Notes: a model not told the origin generated them from the sequence alone. A stretch of 42,455 nt of DNA from Clostridium sp. CAG:138 (GCA_000435055.1 FR879687.1:53762-96216); one strand, 5' to 3'; counted from the first letter of the stretch, positions 1-8,331 are shown. Numbers and translations are program-made.

Positions 1-334
1 TCTGCTGAACCGCAACGCAACGGTTTCGGTTTGCCACACAAAGACTCAGAATCTCGGCGACATAACCAAAAATGCCGATATTCTTATCGTTGCTGCGGGT
101 TCGGCGGGGCTTATCAAGGCGGATATGGTCAAGGACGGTGCGGTTGTTATCGACATCGGACAGACAAATATAGACGGCAAACTCTACGGCGATGTTGACT
201 TTGAAAATGTTTCAAAAAAAGCAAGCTATATCACAAAAGCTGTCGGCGGTGTGGGTCCGATGACCGTTGCAATGCTCATGACGAACCTTGTGGACTGCGC
301 GGAACACGAGCTGAATGCACGGAATGCAAGGTAA
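1..334 (+). CDS. folD: FolD bifunctional methylenetetrahydrofolate dehydrogenase/cyclohydrolase, C-terminal part
   Basis: This is the 3' end of a gene that begins before the window; the reading frame is open from base 2. The product interconverts 5,10-methylene-, methenyl- and 10-formyl-tetrahydrofolate in the cytoplasm, feeding one-carbon units to purine and thymidylate synthesis. The visible 110 residues are the NAD(P)-binding C-terminal domain. They contain the FolD signatures ADILIVAAG, VVIDIG and, near the end, the family motif VGGVGPMTVAMLMTN. The C-terminus is the normal length for the family. guaB follows about 170 bp downstream on the same strand, so both serve nucleotide metabolism, although the gap suggests separate expression signals. 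The family call is secure; the N-terminus cannot be assessed. Confidence 0.95.
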   Translation, partial: LLNRNATVSVCHTKTQNLGDITKNADILIVAAGSAGLIKADMVKDGAVVIDIGQTNIDGKLYGDVDFENVSKKASYITKAVGGVGPMTVAMLMTNLVDCAEHELNARNAR

Positions 335-399
335 TCGAATCACTGAAATTACCGACCGCATTGCAGTCGATCGAACGAATAATCAAATTCCTGAAGCAA

Positions 400-460
400 A
401 AGCCCGAAAGGGCTGAAAATACCAAGCCCGGAAGGACCGCAAAAAGCCCGGAAGGACTGC
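400..460 (+). repeat. short GC-rich direct repeats with a small hairpin between folD and guaB
   Basis: Three related units, AGCCCGAAAGGGCT, AAGCCCGGAAGGACCGC and AAGCCCGGAAGGACTGC, follow one another with a spacing of about 20-24 bp. The first forms a 5-bp stem with a GAAA tetraloop. There is no T-tract, so this is not a standard terminator. It may be a leader or attenuation element for guaB, or simple sequence expansion. Confidence 0.4.
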
Positions 461-503
461 CGAACAAAACCGGAAACTTATAAACAGAAAGGAAAAAACT
501 GTT

Positions 504-2012
504 ATGGCATTCATCTACAGCGAACCTTCACGCACCTTCGGCGAATATCTGCTTGTTCCAGGATATTCCTCCAAGGAATGCATCCCCGCAAACGTCAGCC
601 TGCGCACCCCTCTTGTTAAATTCCGCAGAGGTGAGGAACCGGCCGTCTCGATCAACACTCCCATGGTATCCGCAATTATGCAGTCCGTATCAAACGATAC
701 GATGGCGATTGCGCTTGCCCAGGAGGGCGGAATTTCTTTCATCTACGGCTCCCAATCCATTGAGGATCAGGCTCAGATGGTGCGCAACGTAAAGGGACAT
801 AAGGCGGGCTTTGTGAAGAGCGATTCCAACCTTCGTCCCGATGCAACTCTTAAAGACGTTCTTGAGCTTCACGAACTCACCGGGCATTCCACCGTTGCAA
901 TCACGGCGGACGGAACGGGCACGGGCAAGCTCGTCGGCATTGTTACCGATAAGGACTACCGCGTCAGCCGAATGCCTCTTGACATGAAGGTTTCCGAGTT
1001 CATGACTCCGCTCAGCCGCCTTGTTTATGCAACCGAGGATATTACCCTTAAGATTGCAAACGATATCATTTGGGATCACAAAATCAACTCCCTTCCCATT
1101 GTGGACGACAGGGGGCATCTTAAGTTTTTCGTTTTCCGCAAAGACTATTCCAACCACAAGGCTAATCCGCTCGAATCGATCGACAGCAGCAAGCGTTACC
1201 TTGTCGGCGCGGGCATCAACACCCGCGACTATGCGGAGCGCGTTCCCGCGCTTGTTGAAGCAGGCGTTGATGCACTTTGCATAGACTCCTCCGAGGGATA
1301 CACCGAGTGGCAGAAGCTGACCATTGATTTCATCCGCGAAAAATACGGTGACAGCGTTAAAGTCGGTGCGGGCAACGTTGTTGACGGCGACGGTTTCCGC
1401 TATCTTGCGGAATGCGGAGCGGACTTTGTAAAGGTCGGTATCGGCGGCGGTTCGATTTGCATTACCCGCGAACAGAAGGGCATCGGCAGAGGACAGGCGA
1501 CCGCAATGATCGATGTTGCGCGCGCACGCGATGAGTATTATGAGGAAACGGGCATTTATGTTCCCATCTGCTCCGACGGCGGCATTGTTCACGATTACCA
1601 CATCACCCTTGCGCTTGCAATGGGTGCGGATTTCGTGATGCTCGGAAGGTATTTCTCCCGCTTCGACGAAAGCCCCACTCCGAAAATCCGCATTAACGGC
1701 AACTACTATAAGGAATACTGGGGCGAAGGCTCGAACCGCGCACGCAACTGGCAGCGTTACGACATGGGCGGCGCGGCAAAGCTCAGCTTTGAAGAAGGCG
1801 TTGATGCATATGTTCCCTATGCGGGCAGTCTTAAGGATAATCTTGCAGTCACCCTCGGCAAAGTTCGTTCAACAATGTGCAACTGCGGCGTGCTGAACCT
1901 TGCGGACCTGCGCAAAAATGCAAAGCTGACGCTCGTTTCTTCAACAAGCATAGTTGAAGGCGGTTCGCATGACGTTATCCTGAAAAGCAATGTTCCCGTT
2001 TCCGGAAGATAA
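504..2012 (+). CDS. guaB: IMP dehydrogenase
   Basis: The product oxidises IMP to XMP with NAD+, the committed step of GMP synthesis, as a cytoplasmic TIM-barrel enzyme. It is 502 residues long, within the family range. The barrel is split by a pair of CBS domains at roughly residues 105-220. The catalytic loop reads VGIGGGSICITRE, placing the nucleophilic cysteine at about residue 319, and is followed by QKGIGRGQ. The C-terminal flap region and a second phosphate-binding segment, ICSDGGI and GADFVMLGRYF, are also present. The GGGSICIT form differs slightly from the usual GPGSICTT and suggests a divergent IMPDH branch. AGAAAGG lies about 10 nt before the ATG. A strong terminator follows, so the gene is probably monocistronic. 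Confidence 0.96.
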   Translation: MAFIYSEPSRTFGEYLLVPGYSSKECIPANVSLRTPLVKFRRGEEPAVSINTPMVSAIMQSVSNDTMAIALAQEGGISFIYGSQSIEDQAQMVRNVKGHKAGFVKSDSNLRPDATLKDVLELHELTGHSTVAITADGTGTGKLVGIVTDKDYRVSRMPLDMKVSEFMTPLSRLVYATEDITLKIANDIIWDHKINSLPIVDDRGHLKFFVFRKDYSNHKANPLESIDSSKRYLVGAGINTRDYAERVPALVEAGVDALCIDSSEGYTEWQKLTIDFIREKYGDSVKVGAGNVVDGDGFRYLAECGADFVKVGIGGGSICITREQKGIGRGQATAMIDVARARDEYYEETGIYVPICSDGGIVHDYHITLALAMGADFVMLGRYFSRFDESPTPKIRINGNYYKEYWGEGSNRARNWQRYDMGGAAKLSFEEGVDAYVPYAGSLKDNLAVTLGKVRSTMCNCGVLNLADLRKNAKLTLVSSTSIVEGGSHDVILKSNVPVSGR

Positions 2013-2044
2013 TTTCTGAAAACATAATATGAATGAATAAAATG

Positions 2045-2089
2045 CCGCCGCGGACAATTCTGTTCGCGGCGGTGTGATTTTTGTTTTTT
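2045..2089 (+). terminator. rho-independent terminator after guaB
   Basis: CCGCCGCG...CGCGGCGG forms an 11-bp GC-rich stem (one G-T pair) around a 6-nt loop. It is followed by a T-rich tract, TTTTTGTTTTTT, about 35 bp after the guaB stop. Confidence 0.9.
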
Positions 2090-2152
2090 GATTTTTGCTT
2101 AATAATAAAAACGGCCGAAGCCGCCTTTTTTGCATCAGCCGGAGCGGAAAAA

Positions 2153-2662
2153 TCAAACTGCCGGCGGAATTTTTTGGTTGAGGAAAGTCATTGCCTCTTT
2201 AGTGTAGGCGAAGGTAAGGCAATCCAAGCTGCCGTAAAGTTCGGTAAGACGCGTTTCGGGAGCGGGGATTTGACCGTCCAGACTGAGGCAAATGAAGTTT
2301 TCGGGTTTAAGTTTGCCGTACATACCGCCGAAATTGCCCACCATCAGCGTCACGACGCGCAATTCGCGCACGGCGGAATACGGGAAGGTTTTAAGAAGCT
2401 TCCCTGTTTTGCCGAACACCCGAATTTCAGATTCCGTAAGTTCGAGCTTGCGCAGGGAAATATCGCGGCTGAAACGGTAGAGCAGGAAAAGTCCGCTTGA
2501 AACAAGCGCAAAGAAGGCTGCACACAGTGCGGTATACTGTGCGAGTATGCCTGCAAAGGTCAGCACGGCAAAAGCAATGCAAAACGAAAGCGCAATTACG
2601 GAAAACGCAAGCGTTATACGCATGCTGCGAAAATGTTCCTTTGAAACGACAGGGCAGATCAT
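2153..2662 (-). CDS. small two-helix membrane protein with a PH-like cytosolic domain, function unknown
   Basis: A 169-residue protein of unknown function. After a short N-terminus there are two hydrophobic segments (about residues 18-40 and 42-62) separated by a very short turn, a hairpin anchor. The rest is soluble and rich in beta-strand-like stretches, with a pattern (LELTESEIRVFGKTGKLLKTFPYSAVRELRV in part) typical of bacterial PH-like or YcxB-like domains that follow a membrane hairpin. The start is set by a perfect AGGAGG at 2668-2673, 5 nt before the ATG; a longer upstream reading frame lacks a ribosome site. mntP lies upstream on the same strand with a gap of about 70 bp, but no functional link is evident. 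Confidence 0.7.
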   Translation of the reverse strand: MICPVVSKEHFRSMRITLAFSVIALSFCIAFAVLTFAGILAQYTALCAAFFALVSSGLFLLYRFSRDISLRKLELTESEIRVFGKTGKLLKTFPYSAVRELRVVTLMVGNFGGMYGKLKPENFICLSLDGQIPAPETRLTELYGSLDCLTFAYTKEAMTFLNQKIPPAV

Positions 2663-2731
2663 GCATACCTCCTGAAAAAATTTCGACGCCCCTGCTGTTT
2701 TAAAAGAGTCAAAACGCGGATATGCCCACAA

Positions 2732-3334
2732 TTAAAAGAACAGGTGCTCAATAAGAATTTTTGCGCCGATGCAAACAAGGACGATCCCGCCGATTATCTC
2801 CGCACGTTTGCGGAACTTTTCTCCGAGTTTTTTGCCGCCGAGTGCGCCGAGCAGTGTCAGAATGAACGTGACGCTGCCGATGAAGCCGACAGCAAGCAGC
2901 AGCTTGCCGGTTGAAAAGCTGAAACTGCGGAAAACGATGCCTGTTGCAAGCGCATCAATGCTGGTGGCAATTGCCATTATAAACAGTGTGCCGAGTGCGA
3001 ACGGGTTTGACGGTTCGGCCTCCTCTTCGGCGCGAACGGCTTCGATTATCATTTTGCCGCCGAGAAAAACAAGCAGCACAAATGCGATCCAGTGGTCGGT
3101 TCCTTCAACAAAGCGCGTAACGCCGCTGCCGAATATCATTGCAAGCAGCGGTATGATATAATACCCCAAAAGAGGCATTACCGCCTGAAAAACTCCGAAA
3201 AACAGCCCCATCAGGCCCGCTTCGCGAAATTTGACTCCTTTGCCGCCCGCATTGGAAAGGCCGGCAGAAACAGCAACCGCCATTGCATCCATACTCAGTG
3301 CAACGGCTGTCAAAAACAATTCCCAAATACTCAT
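2732..3334 (-). CDS. mntP: MntP-type manganese efflux pump
   Basis: A 200-residue membrane protein of the MntP/YebN (DUF204) family, which exports Mn2+ and protects against manganese toxicity. Six hydrophobic segments are arranged as two related halves. The conserved acidic transmembrane motifs are visible: ALSMDAMAVAVSAG near the N-terminus and ATSIDALATGIVF in the second half, each with the metal-path aspartate. Glycine-rich FLGGKMI and LGALGGKKLG segments also match the family. The ATG at 3334 gives the usual N-terminus MSIWELFLTAVALS; the region before it is not MntP-like. The ribosome site is weak, and a GTG immediately precedes the ATG. I could not recognise a yybP-ykoY manganese riboswitch upstream. 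Confidence 0.93.
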   Translation of the reverse strand: MSIWELFLTAVALSMDAMAVAVSAGLSNAGGKGVKFREAGLMGLFFGVFQAVMPLLGYYIIPLLAMIFGSGVTRFVEGTDHWIAFVLLVFLGGKMIIEAVRAEEEAEPSNPFALGTLFIMAIATSIDALATGIVFRSFSFSTGKLLLAVGFIGSVTFILTLLGALGGKKLGEKFRKRAEIIGGIVLVCIGAKILIEHLFF

Positions 3335-3441
3335 CACAACAGATTTTGACGGTTTGAATTGCGGGGGGGTGGGTAAAACATCTTGAAGGCACTCAGCCCC
3401 GATTAAACCGCCGCAAAAAATCGTTCTAAATGCGCCCCGGG

Positions 3442-3780
3442 TCAAACCCAAGCGTCATTCTCGGGTTCCTCGGGTTCGTCATCAAGAAGCTCGGCAAAGA
3501 CTTCGAAAAGTTCTTCAAGCAGAACTTCGTTTTCGACGGGAATGTAAGCATCGCCCTGCTCGTCCTTTGCGATTTTCACAAAAATCACTTCGGGTTCTTC
3601 TTCGTCAATCTGATCCTCCGGAACGAGTGCAGCATATTTCGCACCTTCATAGGGGAAGGTCATGATATGCCAAAAGTTTTCTTCACCGCCGTCTTCGGTC
3701 ACAAAAGTCACGGGTTCAAGCTCGGCGGAATCATCAAATTCCTCGGGCTGCGGGTTAATTTTTATGTTTTCTTCAATCAT
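3442..3780 (-). CDS. DUF1292 (YrzB-type) acidic protein
   Basis: A 112-residue, strongly acidic cytoplasmic protein. The centre contains FVTEDGGEENFWHIMTFPYEGAKYAAL and a following strand VIFVKI, the DUF1292 pattern. Its function is not established. It sits 43 bp downstream of ruvX on the same strand; the ruvX-DUF1292 pair (yrrK-yrzB in Bacillus) is a conserved Firmicute arrangement, which supports both calls. The ATG at 3780 is preceded by AAAGG at a spacing of about 7 nt; an upstream in-frame TTG at 3795 overlaps that ribosome site and is therefore unlikely. The C-terminus is a run of Glu, Asp and Pro. Confidence 0.88.
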   Translation of the reverse strand: MIEENIKINPQPEEFDDSAELEPVTFVTEDGGEENFWHIMTFPYEGAKYAALVPEDQIDEEEPEVIFVKIAKDEQGDAYIPVENEVLLEELFEVFAELLDDEPEEPENDAWV

Positions 3781-3823
3781 AACATTGCCTTTCAAAGTGT
3801 AAATAATTATTACAGAGCGGACG

Positions 3824-4249
3824 TTATCTCAGCGGATGGAGCGTCATATAGCCTTCGAGAATGACCTGTGCGGCAAGTCTGTCGATAACTTTGCGGCGTT
3901 TTTTCCAGTTTAGTTCCGCTTCAAACAAAGCGCGTTCCGCAGCAACGGTGGAAAGCCTTTCGTCAAAAAAGTCGTGCTCGCCTTCCCAACCGTTCAGTAC
4001 AACGGCGGCAAAGGCACGAACCTTTTCGGAAGCAAAGCCGTAGCTCCCGTCCATATTGCGCGGCATTCCGAACACGATGCGGCAGGGGGCATAGCGTTCC
4101 GCACATTTGCGAATGTATTCTCCGTCCTTGTCATCATCTCCGGTGCGGTTATAGGTTTCGATGCCCTGCGCGGTGATTCCGAGCGCATCGCTGACGGCAA
4201 GCCCGACGCGCTTGTCGCCGACGTCAACTGCAAAATAGCGATATGCCAT
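3824..4249 (-). CDS. ruvX: RuvX/YqgF-family Holliday-junction resolvase-like RNase
   Basis: A 141-residue RNase H-fold protein of the RuvX/YqgF family, linked to Holliday junction resolution and to 5'-end processing of 16S rRNA. Key motifs are the N-terminal AVDVGDKRVGLAVSD with the first catalytic aspartate, FGMPRNMDGS in the middle, and DERLSTVAAERAL with the acidic residue near the C-terminus, then RLAAQVILEGYM. The ATG at 4249 is chosen because GGAGAG precedes it and because the longer frame would run through the -10 box of its promoter. It leads an operon with the DUF1292 gene. Confidence 0.95.
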   Translation of the reverse strand: MAYRYFAVDVGDKRVGLAVSDALGITAQGIETYNRTGDDDKDGEYIRKCAERYAPCRIVFGMPRNMDGSYGFASEKVRAFAAVVLNGWEGEHDFFDERLSTVAAERALFEAELNWKKRRKVIDRLAAQVILEGYMTLHPLR

Positions 4250-4309
4250 AGTGTATCTCTCCGAATTTAACGGCAAATCAACTCTTTTCGCCGTCGAATT
4301 TATTCCACA

Positions 4310-4338
4310 ATTATAACTCATATTCGCCTTTCGGTCAA
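4310..4338 (-). promoter_or_regulatory. sigma-A promoter for the ruvX-DUF1292 operon
   Basis: Reading the minus strand: -35 TTGACC (4333-4338), exactly 17 bp, -10 TATAAT (4310-4315). The predicted start of transcription is about 55 bp before the ruvX ATG. Confidence 0.8.
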
Positions 4339-4408
4339 CCCGAAAAAGTCGGAAAGCGGACGTTTTTCGAATAACCGTGATAAGTTTTCATCTTCCGCGG
4401 ATGTCCGG

Positions 4409-4460
4409 AAAAAAGAAAACATCGGGGACGGGCCGCAGCTTTCCGCTTCCCGCTCCCGAT
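4409..4460 (-). terminator. rho-independent terminator after the GH25 lysozyme gene
   Basis: On the minus strand ATCGGGAGCGGG pairs with CCCGTCCCCGAT (12 bp, one mismatch, one G-T pair). It is followed by GTTTTCTTTTTT. It ends the lysozyme transcript before the ruvX promoter. Confidence 0.85.
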
Positions 4461-4538
4461 TATTGTGCTGTGTGCGTTTTTGTCGAACAATTCCGAAAGC
4501 ACCGAATCAAAGCCGGTTAGGCGGAGACTGCGGAAACA

Positions 4539-5330
4539 TCACTCAATATATTTTTTATGCGCATTTAAAAATTCGACGAATGCCGAAAAGCTGCGCTTTC
4601 CGAGTTTTCCGTCAACGTTGAGCCGCTGCCCGTCGGAAGCCGTATAGCCCGCAGCGTTGAGCATGGCCTGAAGTGCGGACACGGGTTTGCCCTGCATCAT
4701 GGGGCTTGTGAGTGCAAAAACAATGCGATCCGGGCTTTCGTCAACATAATCGCGGTAACAAATATCGATGTCCACTCTGCCCGCAATGCCGTCCACCTTT
4801 CCCGTGCCGCGCTGCCACATGGTGAAATCTCCGGAATAAGTCGGCCTTGAGGCGTACTGAGCAAGCCAAACGTCCCAGCGGCGGGTCGTTTCGGAAGGAA
4901 TAAGAGCCGAAAGCCAGTATTTGCTGCTGTAAAGCATGGGCTTATAGCCGCGTGCCTCGATTCGCGTACAGAATGCATCGATTATCGCACCGCGTGTTTT
5001 TTTCGGCATTGCAAGGAATTGAGCCGCCTCGAAATCCATTGCAATCGGATAATCAAGATGATACGGTGCGCACTCCTCTGCGGCACGCTCCGCCTCTTCG
5101 GCGGCAGCAAAAGCAGTGCGTGCTCTGCTGTAGACATATGCGCCGACGGGCAGCCCGACGGCGGCGCAATTACGCATGTTGCGGTGAAACTCCGGGTCAA
5201 CGGTGTTTACACCCTGTGTGCATTTGATAATTGCAAAGCCTGTGCCGCCGGCCTTCACACGCGCCCAGTCGATTTTCCCCTGATAGCGTGAAACATCAAT
5301 TCCTGTTTGTATGATTCTCCGTTCATTCAT
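4539..5330 (-). CDS. GH25-family lysozyme with a C-terminal peptidoglycan-binding-like segment
   Basis: A 263-residue glycoside hydrolase family 25 (Chalaropsis-type muramidase) protein that would cut the MurNAc-GlcNAc bond of peptidoglycan. The hallmark N-terminus is GIDVSRYQGKIDWARVK with the first catalytic Asp. Mid-domain PIAMDFE carries the paired catalytic Asp/Glu. RWDVWLAQYASRPTYSGDFTMWQ-type sequence and the closing VDIDICYRDY complete the barrel. The last 60 residues (SALQAMLNAAGY...VDGKLGKRSFSAFVEFLNAH in part) resemble a PG_binding_1 repeat. No signal peptide is seen, as in many phage and holin-dependent GH25 enzymes, but there are no phage genes nearby. The gene is flanked by its own terminator. 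The ribosome site AAGGGG lies about 11 nt before the ATG. Confidence 0.92.
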   Translation of the reverse strand: MNERRIIQTGIDVSRYQGKIDWARVKAGGTGFAIIKCTQGVNTVDPEFHRNMRNCAAVGLPVGAYVYSRARTAFAAAEEAERAAEECAPYHLDYPIAMDFEAAQFLAMPKKTRGAIIDAFCTRIEARGYKPMLYSSKYWLSALIPSETTRRWDVWLAQYASRPTYSGDFTMWQRGTGKVDGIAGRVDIDICYRDYVDESPDRIVFALTSPMMQGKPVSALQAMLNAAGYTASDGQRLNVDGKLGKRSFSAFVEFLNAHKKYIE

Positions 5331-5488
5331 AAAGAGTGCAGCCCCTTTCGCTTATTCACATAAGCTTATTCAGGTGCTGCACGATTATGCGGCATATTCA
5401 TTTATTTCACAGCGGGGCTGCTGACTGTGGGATGATTCGGATGCAATGCCAAACTACGGATTTGCCCTTTTCCTGCTTTTTGCGGCCT

Positions 5489-6085
5489 TTACTTATGCAG
5501 CAAAGGCGAAAGCGGCTTGTAAACGAGGAAGCACAGTGCAACATCCAGCGCTCCTTTGAAGAAAGTGAACGGCATGTTGAAAACAAGCAGGCATTCCAAA
5601 AGTCCGTCGGTTGAAGGGCGAATGGATTGATACATGCCGATGATAGCTTCAAGCGGCAGATCATAGAGTTTCACATATGCGGGATAGACAATGAAATAAT
5701 TCAGCGGCACGGACAATACGGACATCAGCACCGCGCCGACAAGTGCGCCTGTCAGCGCACCCTTGCGGGATTTGTATTTTTTATAGATGAATCCGGCAGA
5801 AAACGAGAATACCGCTCCCATGATGAAATTGAACGTCTCGCCCACATATGCCGACGAAGTGCCGTGCAGCAGGGAAAAAAGCACGTTCTTGAGCAGCGAA
5901 ACAACAACGCCGTAAACAGGTCCCAACGAGAATGCAGCCAAAAGCTCGGGCAGATCCGAAATATCAAGCTTGACGAATGAAGGAATCAGCGCGGGAATCG
6001 GAAACTCAATGTACATGAGAATAAAAGCTATCGTTGAAAGCATAGCGGTTACGGTGAGTTTGCGTGCACGGGTTTGTGTTGACAT
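5489..6085 (-). CDS. ribU: RibU riboflavin transporter, ECF S component
   Basis: A 198-residue integral membrane S component that binds riboflavin and works with a shared ECF energising module, which is not in this window. The N-terminus LTVTAMLSTIAFILMYIEFPIPALIPSFVKLDISDLPELLAAF matches RibU, including the conserved KLDISDLP loop. Further helices and the SLLKNVLFSLL and GEFNF-like GETFNFIMGA segments follow. The FMN riboswitch directly upstream makes the substrate assignment strong. The ATG at 6085 has AAAGGAG 8 nt before it; the GTG three codons earlier overlaps that spacing and is not preferred. Confidence 0.95.
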   Translation of the reverse strand: MSTQTRARKLTVTAMLSTIAFILMYIEFPIPALIPSFVKLDISDLPELLAAFSLGPVYGVVVSLLKNVLFSLLHGTSSAYVGETFNFIMGAVFSFSAGFIYKKYKSRKGALTGALVGAVLMSVLSVPLNYFIVYPAYVKLYDLPLEAIIGMYQSIRPSTDGLLECLLVFNMPFTFFKGALDVALCFLVYKPLSPLLHK

Positions 6086-6186
6086 AAAAAACACTCCTTT
6101 TTATCATTTGTCCCTGAAAGAACAAGTCTTCCGGGGTGCATGACACAAAAGAGCGTTGAAATCACGCGAAAAGGTGCGCAGCACAG

Positions 6187-6300
6187 CTTCTCTCATCCGG
6201 ACTGTGACCGTCGGTACCGGAATTTCACCGGATCGTGCGGCAAAAGCCGCTTGCGGACTGTGACCGCCGGTGGGGAACTTCGCCCCGCCTCGAAGACTGA
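6187..6300 (-). promoter_or_regulatory. FMN riboswitch (RFN element)
   Basis: The minus strand shows the RFN consensus: GAGGCGGGGCGAAGTTCCCC, ACCGGCGGTCACAGTCCGC, GGTGAAATTCCGGTACCGAC, GGTCACAGTCCGGATGAGAG. It is 100 bp upstream of ribU. High FMN should reduce ribU expression. No strong terminator is visible between it and the gene, so control may be at translation, or through the weak GCGT/ACGC hairpin at about 6150-6165. Confidence 0.96.
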
Positions 6301-6319
6301 TGATTCAGTTGACGGTATG

Positions 6320-6347
6320 ATTATACTCCGTGCGGCGCAAAAGTCAA
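6320..6347 (-). promoter_or_regulatory. sigma-A promoter of the FMN riboswitch-ribU unit
   Basis: Minus strand -35 TTGACT (6342-6347), 16 bp, -10 TATAAT (6320-6325). It sits immediately upstream of the riboswitch. Confidence 0.85.
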
Positions 6348-6419
6348 CAGGGAATTTTCTCTAAAAGGGAAAATTTCGGGTGATTTTTTAAGGGACCGTT
6401 GTATAAGCTCCCCTATTGT

Positions 6420-7634
6420 TCAGTTCCATTCCTCGGCAAGGAGAAAATCGCGGATATTTCGATGCTTGATGCCGTTCCGACTCATATCAAATTCATCGAG
6501 GGAAACAACATATTTCGGAAAGTTGTCGCGAATGCTGTCATACGCACCGAACTCACGGTTGATTGTTTCTTCCGATGCCAGCAGATAGGTGACCTGAACA
6601 TACAGCTTTTCGCTGCGCTTGTCACATACAAAATCAATTTCCTTATTGCCTGTTTTGCCGACGGTTACCGCATAGCCGCGGCGCAGCAATTCCAGATACA
6701 CTATATTCTCCAAAATGAGATTGATGTCCCGCATATTGCCGCCGAAAACGGCTTCACGGATGCCGTGATCGGCAATATAGTACTTTTCGTTGGAGGCAAG
6801 GATTTGCTTGCCCTGCAAATCCTCCCGTTTTACCCGATAGAACAGGTAAGACTCGCAGCAATATTTGATATAGTTTAGGATCGTTTCCGGTGCAACGGTA
6901 CGCTGCTCGTTTTTCAGAAACTTCGCAAGGGAGGCTGCAGAGAAGGTTGTACCCACATTGGCGATCACATAGGCAATGATTCGTTCCAGCAAATCAACAT
7001 CCCGGACCTTATTCCGCTTCACGATGTCTTTGAGCTGGACAGAATTGAACAGATCATGAAGATATTGCTTGGACGGAGCATCTGCATAGCGGAGGTTTGC
7101 GAGGTAGGGCATACCACCGGACAGGAGGTACTTTTGGAAACACTGCCGGACGGACGTATCGGGAGCAATAGAACGGTACAGTTCAATGAACTCCCCAAAG
7201 GAAAACGGATAGATCACAAACTCCACATACCGACCGGCCAAATATGTTGCAAGCTCACCGGACAGCAGCTTTGCATTCGAGCCGGTTATATAGATGTCAC
7301 AATCAAGCGAGACACGGAAAGAGTTGATGCACTTCTCCCAGTCTTTGACCTCCTGTATTTCGTCAAAGAACAGATAGACCTTGCCCTCTGTTTCTGCGGC
7401 TCTCTTGGTGATCTCGTCATGCAGAGCCTGAGCGGTTTGCAGATGGGAACAGCTCATATCTTCAAAGTTGACAGAGATAAACTGTGTCGGACTTACACCG
7501 GACTCCGTAAGTTCCTGTTTGATTAGCTCCAACATGACAGACTTCCCACAGCGGCGGATACCCGTCATTACCTTGATAAGCTCCGTTCCGATAAACGGAC
7601 GGATACGGCTCATATACAGTTCGCGTTTGATCAT
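6420..7634 (-). CDS. AAA-type ATPase with a DUF4143 C-terminal domain
   Basis: A 404-residue protein of the widespread AAA_14/DUF4143 class, whose members are often found as solitary, mobile-looking genes and whose role is not settled. The Walker A motif is GIRRCGKS at residues 25-32. Walker B is KVYLFFDEIQEV near residue 90, followed by the sensor YITGSNAKLLSGELATYLAGRY, typical of the family. The C-terminal DUF4143 region carries NKEIDFVCDKRSEKLYVQV, a PD-(D/E)XK-like nuclease pattern (D, then a K-x-V-Q strand). Length is normal and the frame intact. AAAGGAG lies 10 nt before the ATG and a promoter lies just upstream, so it is expressed alone. Its codon use (many ATA, ACC and CGG) looks slightly different from its neighbours, which fits acquisition by transfer. 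Confidence 0.9.
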   Translation of the reverse strand: MIKRELYMSRIRPFIGTELIKVMTGIRRCGKSVMLELIKQELTESGVSPTQFISVNFEDMSCSHLQTAQALHDEITKRAAETEGKVYLFFDEIQEVKDWEKCINSFRVSLDCDIYITGSNAKLLSGELATYLAGRYVEFVIYPFSFGEFIELYRSIAPDTSVRQCFQKYLLSGGMPYLANLRYADAPSKQYLHDLFNSVQLKDIVKRNKVRDVDLLERIIAYVIANVGTTFSAASLAKFLKNEQRTVAPETILNYIKYCCESYLFYRVKREDLQGKQILASNEKYYIADHGIREAVFGGNMRDINLILENIVYLELLRRGYAVTVGKTGNKEIDFVCDKRSEKLYVQVTYLLASEETINREFGAYDSIRDNFPKYVVSLDEFDMSRNGIKHRNIRDFLLAEEWN

Positions 7635-7665
7635 TAATCACAGTCTCCTTTCCGCAGTCGGTTTC

Positions 7666-7694
7666 AGTATAACACATTTACAGGTGAAATGCAA
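7666..7694 (-). promoter_or_regulatory. sigma-A promoter for the DUF4143 ATPase gene
   Basis: Minus strand -35 TTGCAT (7689-7694), 17 bp, -10 TATACT (7666-7671), about 30 bp before the ATG. Confidence 0.7.
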
Positions 7695-7803
7695 CGGCGA
7701 AATTAAGAAATCATAAGTTATAACCGCTGAAATTCGCAATTCGATAAAAATTTCGGATAAACCTTAAGGATGCAGGCAAAATTCCGAACGTTAACTCCGA
7801 TTC

Positions 7804-8331
7804 TTAAATCATAAGGACGGTGCGGATTGCGCTGCCCCATTCGGCAGCAAGCTTTTCGAGTGAATACGATGCGTTTGCGGGGCTTGTTGAAGGCAGCGCC
7901 GTGACGGTGCAGCCGAATTTTGCGGTTTCTTCGGAAAGATATTTGCGAAAAAGCTTTTGCGCCGTTTGACCGTTTAAAAAAACGGCTTTGATTTGCGTCG
8001 AACGGAGGAGCGGAGCAATATCGTTTGCGGTGACGGCCGAAATACTGCTGTCCGCCGAACCGCGTATGCTGCATTCGGCGGCGACATCCCAAAGCGCGAT
8101 GTGGCGAGTGCGCAAAAACTCCTGCTTTTGCTCGATCGTTTGCGGCAGCGGCGCGTCGAACACGGAGGAAAGCACGCGCCAAAAGCGGTTTTGCGGATGC
8201 CCGTAGTAAAAGCCGCTTTCGCGGGATTTGACCGAGGGGAAACTGCCGAGTATGAGTATTTGAGAATCGTCGCCGAAAAAAGGCGGAATGCTGTGCTTTT
8301 CGACAGCGGCGGAAGTTTGAATTCTGCTCAT
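7804..8331 (-). CDS. DNA-deoxyinosine (hypoxanthine) glycosylase, uracil-DNA glycosylase superfamily
   Basis: A 175-residue base-excision repair enzyme of the UDG superfamily, closest by motif to the hypoxanthine-DNA glycosylase group (family 6), which removes deaminated adenine. Motif 1 reads ILGSFPSVKSRE and is followed by FYYGHPQNRFW, the segment diagnostic for this group. The central strand is KAVFLNGQTAQKLF, and the C-terminal motif 2 ALPSTSPANA supplies the loop that intercalates into DNA. Length matches the family. The ribosome site before the ATG is weak. It lies on the same strand as the DUF4143 ATPase but 170 bp away with an intervening promoter, so it is probably independent. Confidence 0.88.
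   Translation of the reverse strand: MSRIQTSAAVEKHSIPPFFGDDSQILILGSFPSVKSRESGFYYGHPQNRFWRVLSSVFDAPLPQTIEQKQEFLRTRHIALWDVAAECSIRGSADSSISAVTANDIAPLLRSTQIKAVFLNGQTAQKLFRKYLSEETAKFGCTVTALPSTSPANASYSLEKLAAEWGSAIRTVLMI

Noticed and set aside
690..1601. 303-residue reading frame antisense to guaB
   Set aside because: It is a shadow of guaB: the codon pattern follows the real frame, there is no ribosome site, and the protein has no recognisable domain.
3335..3440. Possible manganese (yybP-ykoY) riboswitch before mntP
   Set aside because: A G/C-rich stretch with inverted segments is present, but the conserved loop sequences of that riboswitch could not be matched by eye.
4539..5330. Prophage remnant suggested by the GH25 lysozyme
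   Set aside because: No holin, integrase, structural gene or attachment site is nearby; flanking genes are housekeeping.
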